Below are positions 1 to 7,785 of a stretch of DNA of 21,128 nt, in pieces (within the stretch, counting starts at the first letter, position 1; every line of letters begins with the position of its first letter). Origin of the DNA: Modestobacter sp. (GTDB taxonomy: Bacteria; Actinomycetota; Actinomycetes; Mycobacteriales; Geodermatophilaceae); NCBI GenBank assembly GCA_025963425.1, contig JAOPUQ010000157.1:1-21128 (forward strand), in the 5' to 3' direction. Made by a program: the position numbers and the translations under genes. Below the pieces are notes generated by a model that saw only the letters and a program-made list of their open reading frames with translations, was not told the origin of the DNA and made no database searches.

Positions 1-1357
<1,357 letters not shown>

Positions 1358-1588
1358 GTCGCTCCAGTGTCCGGCCCGGCCGATGCCCCGGGTCGGGGCA
1401 GGCGGGGGCAGTGCGGTCGCTGTCAGGTGAGCGAGCTGGCGAGCTCACCCATGGACGCAGCAGCCTCGCGAAGGCAACGACGAGCGCCGGCGAGGAGGTT
1501 GCGTGAGCGAGCATGCCGAGGCTTCGGCGGGGCTCGTGCCGGGTTCCAGGGTAACCGCCCGCTCCGGATCGGGCGGGCGGGCACGGGG
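1358..1588 (-). other. Hairpin-rich leader between manA and ahcY
   Basis: The 231-bp spacer has three perfect inverted repeats. The first is a compound hairpin at 1508-1536: outer arms CGAGC/GCTCG enclose inner arms GCCGA/TCGGC. The second is at 1426-1449, with GGTGAGC pairing with GCTCACC. The third is at 1384-1400, where TGCCCCG pairs with CGGGGCA over a 3-nt loop, ending 26 nt before the ahcY ATG. The 10-mer GTGAGCGAGC occurs twice (1427-1436 and 1503-1512). The distal hairpin could end manA transcription. The proximal ones could be a structured 5' leader or copies of an extragenic palindromic repeat. No known riboswitch consensus was recognised. Confidence 0.5.
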
Positions 1589-2764
1589 TCAGGCGAGTGC
1601 GGTGGTGGCGCGGTAGAGCAGCGCCGGCCCGCGGGCGCTCAGCGGCGCACCGGCCGGCACGAACGCCGACTGGCCCTGGGACAGCTCGAGCTCGCCGTCG
1701 GCCGAGCCCAGCACCGCGGTGCCCTCGGCGCACAGCAGCACCTGCGGACCGGCGGTGGTGAGCACCCCCGGGTCGGTGCCCAGCTGGCAGCGGGTGAGCT
1801 CGAAGTCCTCCACCGGCACCTGGTAGCGCAGGCCCCCGGGGCCGAGGACGGGGTGCAGCACCGGCACCTTGCCGTCGGTGAAGTCCAGCACCTCGATCAG
1901 CGCAGCCAGGTCGACGTGCTTGGTGGTCAGGCCACCGCGCAGCACGTTGTCCGAGCTGGCCATGACCTCGATGCCGGCGCCGCCGAGGTAGGCGTGCAGG
2001 TTGCCGGCGGGCAGGAACACCGCCTCACCGGGGGCCAGCCGCAGGTGGTTGCACATCAGCGAGATGACCACGCCGGGGTCGCCGGGGTAGGTGTCGGCGA
2101 GGCTCGCCGCCCAGCGGTAGGTGTTGATGAACTCCGGATCGTGGGCGGCGACGAAGCTGGCGGCCCTGGTCGCGACGGCCTGCACCAGCGACTCGCGCCG
2201 CCTGGCCGACAGGGCGATCAGCTGCGGGATGGCCGCGCGCAGCCCACCCCGGGCGAGCGCGGCGATGGTCGGCTTCAGCTCCGGCAGCTGGAGCTTGGCC
2301 AGGCAGTGCAGCGACTCCTCGACCGGGCGGAAGCCGCACAGCGCCTCGACCGGGGTGATGGCCAGCAGCACCTCGGGCTTGTGGAACGGATCCTTGAACG
2401 TGCGGGTGGGGTCGTCGTGCGGGATGCCGGCGGCCTCCTCGGCGGCGAAGCCGGCCTCGGCCTGCGCCGTGGTCGGGTGCGCCTGCAGCGACAGGGGGGC
2501 GTCGGCGGCCAGCACCTTCATCAGGAAGGGCAACCGGGGGCCGAACCGCTCCCGGACCACCGCACCCAGCAGCTGGTCCGGCGCCTGCGCGATCGCCCGG
2601 TCCAGCGACCGGCCGTCGGACAGGACGCTCGGCTCGTCCGGGTGCGCACCCAGCCAGAGTTCGGCGTGCGGGAGCTCCGCCGGGGACGGCTCACCCAGGA
2701 GCTCAGGAATGACCGTGCGCGAACCCCACGGGTAATGGCGCACGGTGTTCGTCAACTGCCACAT
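1589..2764 (-). CDS. manA: Mannose-6-phosphate isomerase, class I
   Basis: It interconverts fructose-6-phosphate and mannose-6-phosphate, the entry step to GDP-mannose and hence to mannosylated glycans and GDP-fucose. The 391-residue product has the type I PMI zinc-site motifs: QAHP at about 94-97 and HKPE at about 128-131. It also has the C-terminal cupin signature NLHAYL followed by ASSDNVLRGGLTTKH. The start chosen is the ATG at 2764, giving MWQLTNTVRHYPWGS, the usual start of this family. An in-frame ATG at 2809 would add 15 residues with no family character. A TAACCT box sits 8 nt before the chosen ATG, which fits a leaderless start. It is the last gene of the pmmA-SIS-CDF string, 72 bp after the CDF stop, and its mannose role fits pmmA upstream. 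Confidence 0.95.
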   Translation of the reverse strand: MWQLTNTVRHYPWGSRTVIPELLGEPSPAELPHAELWLGAHPDEPSVLSDGRSLDRAIAQAPDQLLGAVVRERFGPRLPFLMKVLAADAPLSLQAHPTTAQAEAGFAAEEAAGIPHDDPTRTFKDPFHKPEVLLAITPVEALCGFRPVEESLHCLAKLQLPELKPTIAALARGGLRAAIPQLIALSARRRESLVQAVATRAASFVAAHDPEFINTYRWAASLADTYPGDPGVVISLMCNHLRLAPGEAVFLPAGNLHAYLGGAGIEVMASSDNVLRGGLTTKHVDLAALIEVLDFTDGKVPVLHPVLGPGGLRYQVPVEDFELTRCQLGTDPGVLTTAGPQVLLCAEGTAVLGSADGELELSQGQSAFVPAGAPLSARGPALLYRATTALA

Positions 2765-2772
2765 CGTCAGAG

Positions 2773-2778
2773 AGGTTA
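2773..2778 (-). promoter_or_regulatory. Candidate -10 box (TAACCT) for leaderless manA transcription
   Basis: TAACCT on the minus strand fits the actinobacterial TAnnnT -10 pattern and ends 8 nt before the manA ATG. Transcription would then begin at or next to the start codon. No TTGAC-like -35 was found at 17-18 bp. The same arrangement recurs at five other genes in this window, which raises its credibility. Confidence 0.45.
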
Positions 2779-2836
2779 CTGCCCCGGGCATCACCGGAGG
2801 ATGGTCCACCGGTGGAGGTCAGCACCACAGTGCCTC

Positions 2837-3892
2837 TCACCCGGGCGGGGTGGACTCCTGCGCGGCGGCCGGGTCCGGCACGCTCCCCGGACGGCGGATG
2901 TCCGGCTCGAGGTAGATCACCCGGGCGATGGGCACCGCCTCCCGGATCCGCGCCTCCGCCTCGTCGATGGCCCGGGCGACGTCGGCCGCGGTGTCGTCGT
3001 GCCGCACCGCGATCTTGGCCGCGACCAGCAGCTCCTCGGGGCCCAGGTGCTGGGTGCGCATGTGGATGACCGAAGCACCGCCGTCCTCCAGTGCCGCCAC
3101 GATGCGCCGCTGCGCGTCCGGGATGGCGGACTCGCCGATGAGCAGGCTCTTGGTCTCGATGGCCAGGATCACCGCGATGACGACCAGCAGCACACCGATG
3201 GCGACCGTGCCCAGGCCGTCGAAGACGCCGTTGCCGGTGACCGTGGACAGTCCGACGCCCAGCAGGGCGAGCACCAGGCCGAGCAGCGCGCCGGTGTCCT
3301 CCAGCAGCACGACCGGCAGCTCCGGGGCCCGGGCGTGCCGGATGAAGCCCCAGTAGCTCTCGCCGGGCTGGCGGACGGCGTTGGTCTCCTTCACCGCGGT
3401 GCGCAGCGAGAAGGACTCCAGCCCGATGGCCACGAGCAGTACGCCGATCGCCCAGGCCGGCGAGGTCAGCTCCCCGGGGTGCTGCAGCTTGTGCACGCCC
3501 TCGTAGATGGCGAACAGGCCACCGACGCTGAACAGCACGATCGCGACGATGAAGCTGTAGATGTAGCGGTCCCGGCCGAAGCCGAAGGGGTGCTGCGGGG
3601 TGGCCGCGCGCTGGGCGCGCTTGCCGCCGACCAGCAGCAGCACCTGGTTGCCGGAGTCGGCGACCGAGTGGATCGACTCGGCCAGCATGGACGACGCCCC
3701 GGTCACCAGGAAGGCGATGAACTTCGCGATGGCGATGCCGACGTTGGCCACCAGCGCGGCCAGGATGGCCTTGGTGCCGCCACCACCGTGCCCGCCCCCG
3801 TGGCCCCCGTGGCCCCCGCCGCCACCGTTGCCCGGGCCGCCGGGGGCGCTCGCCGTCGACGTGGTCTGTGCGCTCGCTGTGTGTTCGCTCAT
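2837..3892 (-). CDS. Cation diffusion facilitator (CDF) family metal transporter
   Basis: This is an inner-membrane divalent-cation/proton antiporter, probably for Zn, Fe, Co or Mn; the metal cannot be read from the sequence. The 351-residue product has a cytoplasmic Gly/His-rich N-terminal tail (residues about 15-39, His at 28, 31 and 35) and six predicted membrane segments. A C-terminal cytoplasmic dimerisation domain spans about 250-340. In TM2 the metal motif HxxxD is present (H75, D79). In TM5 the classical HxxxD is replaced by LEDTGA (E198, D199), as in a CDF subgroup with ESxHSVAD/LEDTGA signatures. The start at 3892 (MSEHTAS) is preferred over one 15 codons earlier because GGGGA precedes it and the earlier start would overlap the SIS gene. 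It starts 10 bp after the SIS stop, so it is probably co-transcribed. Confidence 0.9.
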   Translation of the reverse strand: MSEHTASAQTTSTASAPGGPGNGGGGGHGGHGGGHGGGGTKAILAALVANVGIAIAKFIAFLVTGASSMLAESIHSVADSGNQVLLLVGGKRAQRAATPQHPFGFGRDRYIYSFIVAIVLFSVGGLFAIYEGVHKLQHPGELTSPAWAIGVLLVAIGLESFSLRTAVKETNAVRQPGESYWGFIRHARAPELPVVLLEDTGALLGLVLALLGVGLSTVTGNGVFDGLGTVAIGVLLVVIAVILAIETKSLLIGESAIPDAQRRIVAALEDGGASVIHMRTQHLGPEELLVAAKIAVRHDDTAADVARAIDEAEARIREAVPIARVIYLEPDIRRPGSVPDPAAAQESTPPG

Positions 3893-3902
3893 GACGTCCC
3901 CA

Positions 3903-5048
3903 TCATGGGTGGAGTGCCCGCTCGTGGTCCAACGCAAGGGCCAGGTAGACGGCGCTGAAGTCGGCCACCGCGAGCTGCCGGGCCAACTGGACCAGCCGCG
4001 GGGGCCGCTCGGTCTCGCCGTCGTCGGCCAGTCTGCTCACCGGGACGTTGTGCCCGGCGGCCGTGCGCAGGACCTCCTGCAGCGCCTCGGCGGCCGACCG
4101 TGGCTCGCGCTCGTGGGCGCCGTCGTGGTCGCCGACGTCGCCGTCCCGGATCGTCAGCAGCCGCAGCCGCCGGCCGGCGTCGGCCTCCCGGTCACGGAAG
4201 AAGTCGTCCTGCCCCTCGGCCGGGGCCAGCGGCCCCCCGAGCACGGTGCGGGCGGCGACCCGCTGGTCCGGCAGCCGGAAGGTGGTGACCGGCAGGCCGG
4301 CCAGGGTGGCCAGCTGATCGGCGACCCGCTCGGCGGCGGCGCCGGCCAGCGGCCCCTCGGCGGCGATGACCGGCAGCGCGTCCAGCAGCTCCAGCGCCAG
4401 GGTCTTGGCCGGGTTGATGAAGGACTCCCGGGCCGGCCCGCACTCGGCGGCGACCTCGTCCAGCGCCGCGGCCACCAGCTCGGTGTCGGCAGTGCCCGCG
4501 GGCAGCAGTCCGAGTTCGTCGGCCAGCAGCAGCATCGGGGTGAGCAGCGACCACAGGGTCGCGTGCTGCACCCGGCTGGCCGGCAGCGGCACGTAGGGGG
4601 CCCGCGCACTGCCGCAGGCGGCGTGCAGCGGCGCGTCCTCCGCGCCGATGCCGAGCAGCGCCACGCCGCGGCGGGTCGCCTCGTAGGCCGGGGTGACGGC
4701 GTAGCGGCCGGCGCCGGTCCGGGTCGCGACCACGGCGATGTCGGAGGCACCCATCCACACCGGCAGGGCCGGGCCGGGCACCACGTCGACGGTGACCGGG
4801 CTGGCCGGCCCCAGCAGGGCACGCAGCACCGAGGCGGCCACCGCGCCCTCCCGGCGGGCGACGATCACCAGGCCCCGCGGCCGGCCGCCGGCGGTGACCC
4901 GCTCCAGCCCGGCCTCGGCGGTCAGCCGCGCGGTCTCCCGGACCTGGGCGCCGGCGCCGGCGACGGCCGGCAGCAGACCGCGGGGGTCGCGGGCACGCAG
5001 CAGGTTGAGGTCGCCGAGAACCTCCTCGGCCAGCTCCGGGGAGGTCAT
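3903..5048 (-). CDS. SIS-domain protein of the bifunctional phosphoglucose/phosphomannose isomerase family
   Basis: The 381-residue product has the double sugar-isomerase (SIS) architecture. The first SIS domain runs to about residue 150 and includes a GASDIAVVATRTGAG segment. The second contains NPAKTLALELLDALPVI. Family members isomerise glucose-6-P or mannose-6-P with fructose-6-P. Here the ENAK motif and the later HNE motif that carry the catalytic Glu and His in archaeal enzymes are not visible: the region reads ADQLATLAG then LPDQRVAA. The C-terminus also stops before the usual terminal LK. It resembles the conserved SIS gene between pmmA and manA in mycobacteria (Rv3256c in my recollection), whose function is not established. 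Its ATG overlaps the stop of the Trm112-like gene (ATGA). A sugar-phosphate-binding or regulatory role in mannose metabolism is plausible but unproven. Confidence 0.88.
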   Translation of the reverse strand: MTSPELAEEVLGDLNLLRARDPRGLLPAVAGAGAQVRETARLTAEAGLERVTAGGRPRGLVIVARREGAVAASVLRALLGPASPVTVDVVPGPALPVWMGASDIAVVATRTGAGRYAVTPAYEATRRGVALLGIGAEDAPLHAACGSARAPYVPLPASRVQHATLWSLLTPMLLLADELGLLPAGTADTELVAAALDEVAAECGPARESFINPAKTLALELLDALPVIAAEGPLAGAAAERVADQLATLAGLPVTTFRLPDQRVAARTVLGGPLAPAEGQDDFFRDREADAGRRLRLLTIRDGDVGDHDGAHEREPRSAAEALQEVLRTAAGHNVPVSRLADDGETERPPRLVQLARQLAVADFSAVYLALALDHERALHP

Positions 5049-5269
5049 GCCGGTCGCTGCCTGGCCTCGTCGAGCAGCAGCACCGGGATGCCGTCGCGCA
5101 CCGGGAACGCCCGGTGGCAGGTGCCGCAGACCAGCTCGGAGGCCGCCACGTCGACGGTCAGCGGGCTGTGGTGGGTGTCGGGGCAGGCCAGGATCTCCAG
5201 CAGCGCCGGGTCGATGCCCAGCGTCGCCGTCCCGCCTCGGTCGCTGCCGGTCGTCCCGGGACCGCTCAT
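5045..5269 (-). CDS. Trm112-like small zinc-binding protein
   Basis: This 74-residue protein has the Trm112p fold signature: LLEILACP near residues 23-30, ELVCGTC at 45-51, then AFPVRDGIPVLL at 54-65. Such proteins bind one zinc and often act as partner or stabiliser of methyltransferases, but small bacterial members like this mostly lack an assigned role. The usual first CPxC pair is altered to CPDTHH (C29, then H33/H34), so a histidine may replace one ligand; C48 and C51 form the second pair. The start is fixed by ATGA overlaps at both ends. Its ATG at 5269 overlaps the pmmA stop and its stop overlaps the SIS start, so the three genes are probably translationally coupled. The family call is secure. 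Confidence 0.87.
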   Translation of the reverse strand: MSGPGTTGSDRGGTATLGIDPALLEILACPDTHHSPLTVDVAASELVCGTCHRAFPVRDGIPVLLLDEARQRPA

Positions 5270-6633
5270 GACCGCACCATCTCCAGTACCTCGTCGCGCA
5301 CGGCCGCCATCCGCGGCTCGTCCGCCGCCTCCACGTTCAGCCGCAGCAGCGGCTCGGTGTTGCTGGCCCGCAGGTTGAACCAGGCCCCGTCGGGCAGCTG
5401 CACGGTCAGCCCGTCCAGCTCGTCCAGGGTCACGCCCTCGCGGGAGCCCCACGCCTCGCGGACCGCCTCGACCCGCCCGGGGGCGTCGGCCACCGTGGAG
5501 TTGACCTCGCCCGAGGCCACGTAGCGGCTGTACTCGGCGGTCAGCTCCGACAGCGTGCGGGACTGCTCCCCCAGTGCCGCGAGCACGTGCATCGCGGCCA
5601 GCATGCCGGTGTCGGCGCGCCAGAAGTCACGGAAGTAGTAGTGCGCGGAGTGCTCCCCGCCGAAGACCGCGTCGGTGCGCGCCATCTCGGCCTTGATGAA
5701 CGAGTGACCCACCCTGGTGCGCACCGGCTGACCGCCGTGCTCCCGGACGATCTCCGGTACCGCCTTCGAGGTGATCAGGTTGTGGATGATCGTGGTGCCG
5801 CGGCCCTTCGCCAGCTCCCGGACGGCGACCAGGGCGGTGACCGCCGAGGGGCTGACCGCCTCCCCGCGCTCGTCGACGATGAAGCAGCGGTCCGCGTCGC
5901 CGTCGAAGGCCAGCCCGATGTCGGCGCCGTGCTCCACCACGGCGGCCTGCAGGTCGACCAGGTTGGCCGGGTCCAGCGGGTTGGCCTCGTGGTTGGGGAA
6001 AGTCCCGTCGAGCTCGAAGTACATCGGGACGATGTCCAGCGGGAGCCCGGAGAGCACCACCGGCACGGTGAACCCGCCCATGCCGTTGCCGGCGTCGACC
6101 ACGACCTTCAGCGGCCGGATGCCGGACAGGTCGACCAGCTGCCGCAGGTAGGCGGCGTACTCGGCGGCGAGGTCCCGGCTGCTGACCGAGCCGACGCGCT
6201 CGGGCCGGCGGGCGAAGACGCTGCCCTGCTCGGCCCACTCCCGGATCTGCACCAGCCCGGAGTCCTGGCCGATGGGCGCCGCACCGGCACGGCAGAGCTT
6301 GATGCCGTTGTACTGCGCCGGGTTGTGGCTGGCGGTGAACATCGCACCCGGCAGCTGCAGCGATCCGGCCGCGAAGTACAGCATGTCCGTGGAACCCAGC
6401 CCCGCCTCCACGACGTCGACCCCCCGGGCCAGCACACCCTCGGCGAAGGCCCGGGAGAGCGGGATCGAGGAGTCCCGCATGTCGTGGGCGGTGACCACGG
6501 CGGTGGCACCGGTCTCGGCGTGCACGAACTCGGCGAATGCGGCACCGATGGCCCGTGCGACGTCGGCGTCCCACTGATCGGGGACCACCCCACGCACGTC
6601 GTAGGCCTTGATGATCGACGACAGGTCGGACAA
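5266..6633 (-). CDS. pmmA: Phosphomannomutase/phosphoglucomutase
   Basis: It converts mannose-6-phosphate to mannose-1-phosphate (and probably glucose phosphates) as the step before GDP-mannose synthesis. The 455-residue product has the four alpha-D-phosphohexomutase domains. Visible motifs are TASHNPAQYNGIK with the phosphoserine at 102, metal-binding DGDADR at 244-249, sugar-recognition GGEHSAH at 325-331 and phosphate-binding RASNTEPLLR at 422-431. N-terminal IKAYDVRG is typical. The start is TTG at 6633, supported by GAGGG at 6641-6645 with 7 nt spacing and by the family N-terminus. It heads the coupled pmmA / Trm112 / SIS / CDF / manA string. It is named manB in some genomes and pmmA in mycobacteria. 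Confidence 0.95.
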   Translation of the reverse strand: MSDLSSIIKAYDVRGVVPDQWDADVARAIGAAFAEFVHAETGATAVVTAHDMRDSSIPLSRAFAEGVLARGVDVVEAGLGSTDMLYFAAGSLQLPGAMFTASHNPAQYNGIKLCRAGAAPIGQDSGLVQIREWAEQGSVFARRPERVGSVSSRDLAAEYAAYLRQLVDLSGIRPLKVVVDAGNGMGGFTVPVVLSGLPLDIVPMYFELDGTFPNHEANPLDPANLVDLQAAVVEHGADIGLAFDGDADRCFIVDERGEAVSPSAVTALVAVRELAKGRGTTIIHNLITSKAVPEIVREHGGQPVRTRVGHSFIKAEMARTDAVFGGEHSAHYYFRDFWRADTGMLAAMHVLAALGEQSRTLSELTAEYSRYVASGEVNSTVADAPGRVEAVREAWGSREGVTLDELDGLTVQLPDGAWFNLRASNTEPLLRLNVEAADEPRMAAVRDEVLEMVRS

Positions 6634-6640
6634 CAGCTCA

Positions 6641-6694
6641 CCCTCGCGCTCGGCCTCGCCACGGTCCGGCGACCGGCGGCGCGCTGCGACCCTA
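6641..6694 (-). promoter_or_regulatory. pmmA ribosome site and candidate -10 box
   Basis: GAGGG at 6641-6645 lies 7 nt before the TTG at 6633 and decides this start. TAGGGT at 6689-6694 fits TAnnnT and would give a leader of about 50 nt. No convincing -35 was seen, so the -10 is tentative. The 108-bp gap to the DUF3499 gene shows nothing else that I can support. Confidence 0.35.
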
Positions 6695-6741
6695 TCGGCG
6701 CGACGGGCGCCCGGCGCACCGGACGCGGGAGGGAGTGACCC

Positions 6742-7092
6742 TCAGGGGAGGTTGGGCAGGACCCGCAGGTGCCCGCGCCGCGTGCCGCTGCCGTCGTCGG
6801 CGGGGTTGCGCTCGGGCTCGGGACGGGCGGCCTCACGGACGGCGTCGGCCAGCGCGAGCAGGTCGTCACCGGTCGGGCCGGCGTCGTCGACGTCCATCTC
6901 GTGCCGGACGACCTCCCAGCCGCGCGGGACGGTCAGCCGCTCCGCGTGGAACTCGCACAGGTCGTAGCTGTGCGGCTCCGAGTACGTCGCCAACGGACCG
7001 ACGACGGCCGTCGACTCCGCGTACACGTAGGTCAGTGTCGCCGCCGCTGGTTGCGCGCAGCCGCTGCGCGAGCAGCGACGTGACTGCCTCAC
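6742..7092 (-). CDS. DUF3499 family protein
   Basis: This is a conserved actinobacterial protein of unknown function, 116 residues from the chosen GTG. The N-terminal half is highly characteristic: RQSRRCSRSGC, then TLTYVYAESTAVVGPLATY, then HSYDLCEFHAERLTVPRGWE. C7 and C12 with C46 and H49 could form a zinc site (Cx4C...CxxH). The C-terminal half is acidic and low in conservation. Two tandem GTG codons (7095 and 7092) follow a GAGGA at 7100-7104. The second has 7-nt spacing and gives the family start, though the first is possible. A start at 7185 would add a tail without family character. It sits upstream of pmmA as in mycobacteria (Rv3258c position, from memory), 108 bp away. Confidence 0.88.
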   Translation of the reverse strand: MRQSRRCSRSGCAQPAAATLTYVYAESTAVVGPLATYSEPHSYDLCEFHAERLTVPRGWEVVRHEMDVDDAGPTGDDLLALADAVREAARPEPERNPADDGSGTRRGHLRVLPNLP

Positions 7093-7099
7093 CACCGGG

Positions 7100-7120
7100 T
7101 CCTCACAGATCGGCACACTA
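7100..7120 (-). promoter_or_regulatory. Promoter and ribosome site of the DUF3499 gene
   Basis: TAGTGT on the minus strand at 7115-7120 matches TAnnnT, and GAGGA follows at 7100-7104 just before the tandem GTG starts. This gives a short leader of about 15-20 nt. No clear -35 is visible. It lies in the 152-bp divergent region shared with the zincin-like gene. Confidence 0.4.
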
Positions 7121-7229
7121 ACCGCGATTCGTCCATCTGGGGAGCAGGCACACCGGAAAACGGCAGTGCGCGTGCCGCGGGACACCTCCCGGCACGCCCT
7201 GCGGGCCGTCCCGGCCGGTCACCACCCCG

Positions 7230-7235
7230 TACGCT
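7230..7235 (+). promoter_or_regulatory. Candidate -10 box (TACGCT) for the zincin-like gene
   Basis: TACGCT ends 9 nt before the ATG at 7245, and no Shine-Dalgarno sequence lies between. This fits a leaderless or nearly leaderless transcript. No -35 element was recognised. Confidence 0.4.
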
Positions 7236-7244
7236 CGCACCGCG

Positions 7245-7703
7245 ATGTCCCGCTCCCCTGCCCGCGCCCGACGCGACCGCCATGGCCGCGGCCTGCGCGG
7301 TCGCCTGGTGCCCCCCACCGTGCCGCTGTCCCGCAGCCGCGCCGAACAGTTCGACGACCTGGTGCTCGACGCGGTCGAGGACCTCGAGCGGCGCTGGGAG
7401 CGTGAGCTGGCCGGCGTCGAGTTCGCTGTCGAGGACGTGCCCTGGGTGGACCACAGCAGCCCCGACGAGGTCGTGCTGGACGCCGACGTCCTCGACGACG
7501 GCAGCGTCCCCCTGGCCCGCGTGCTGCCCGCCCACCGCGAGGACGGCCGTGAGCACCCCGCCCGGATCGTGGTCTACCGGCGGCCGCTGGAGATCCGCGC
7601 CGCCGACCGCGACGACCTCGCCGATCTGGTCCGCGACGTCGTCGTCGACCAGGTGGCGGTGCTGCTGGGCCGCGACCCGGAGGAGATCGACCCTCCGGGC
7701 TGA
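7245..7703 (+). CDS. Zincin-like metallopeptidase-family protein without the HExxH motif
   Basis: The 152-residue product starts with a basic tail (residues 1-20) followed by the compact domain of the small zincin family (PF06262/DUF1025 type). Family-like features are FDDLVLDAVEDLE (36-48), FAVEDVPW (60-67), ARIVVYRRPLE (107-117) and DLADLVRDVVVDQVAVLLGRDPEEIDP near the C-terminus. In peptidase members the last segment carries HExxH. Here the aligned positions read D135-Q136-V-A-V139, so the zinc ligands and catalytic Glu are missing and protease activity is unlikely. The gene is divergent from DUF3499 and two genes before whiB2, as in the mycobacterial neighbourhood (Rv3259 position, from memory). 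Function is unknown. No SD is seen; a -10-like box lies 9 nt upstream. Confidence 0.82.
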   Translation: MSRSPARARRDRHGRGLRGRLVPPTVPLSRSRAEQFDDLVLDAVEDLERRWERELAGVEFAVEDVPWVDHSSPDEVVLDADVLDDGSVPLARVLPAHREDGREHPARIVVYRRPLEIRAADRDDLADLVRDVVVDQVAVLLGRDPEEIDPPG

Positions 7704-7785
7704 CCCGCGCCCGGCCCGGGCGCGCAGCCGGGGGCGACGGCCCTGACCGGCGGCACCGACCGGCGGCACTGCCATGCTGCCGGGG

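Noticed and set aside
1470..1545. SAH riboswitch upstream of ahcY
   Set aside because: A sequence with slight likeness (GAGGAGGTTGCG then GAGGCTTCGG) is on the plus strand, opposite to ahcY transcription, and the known core is not matched on the coding strand.
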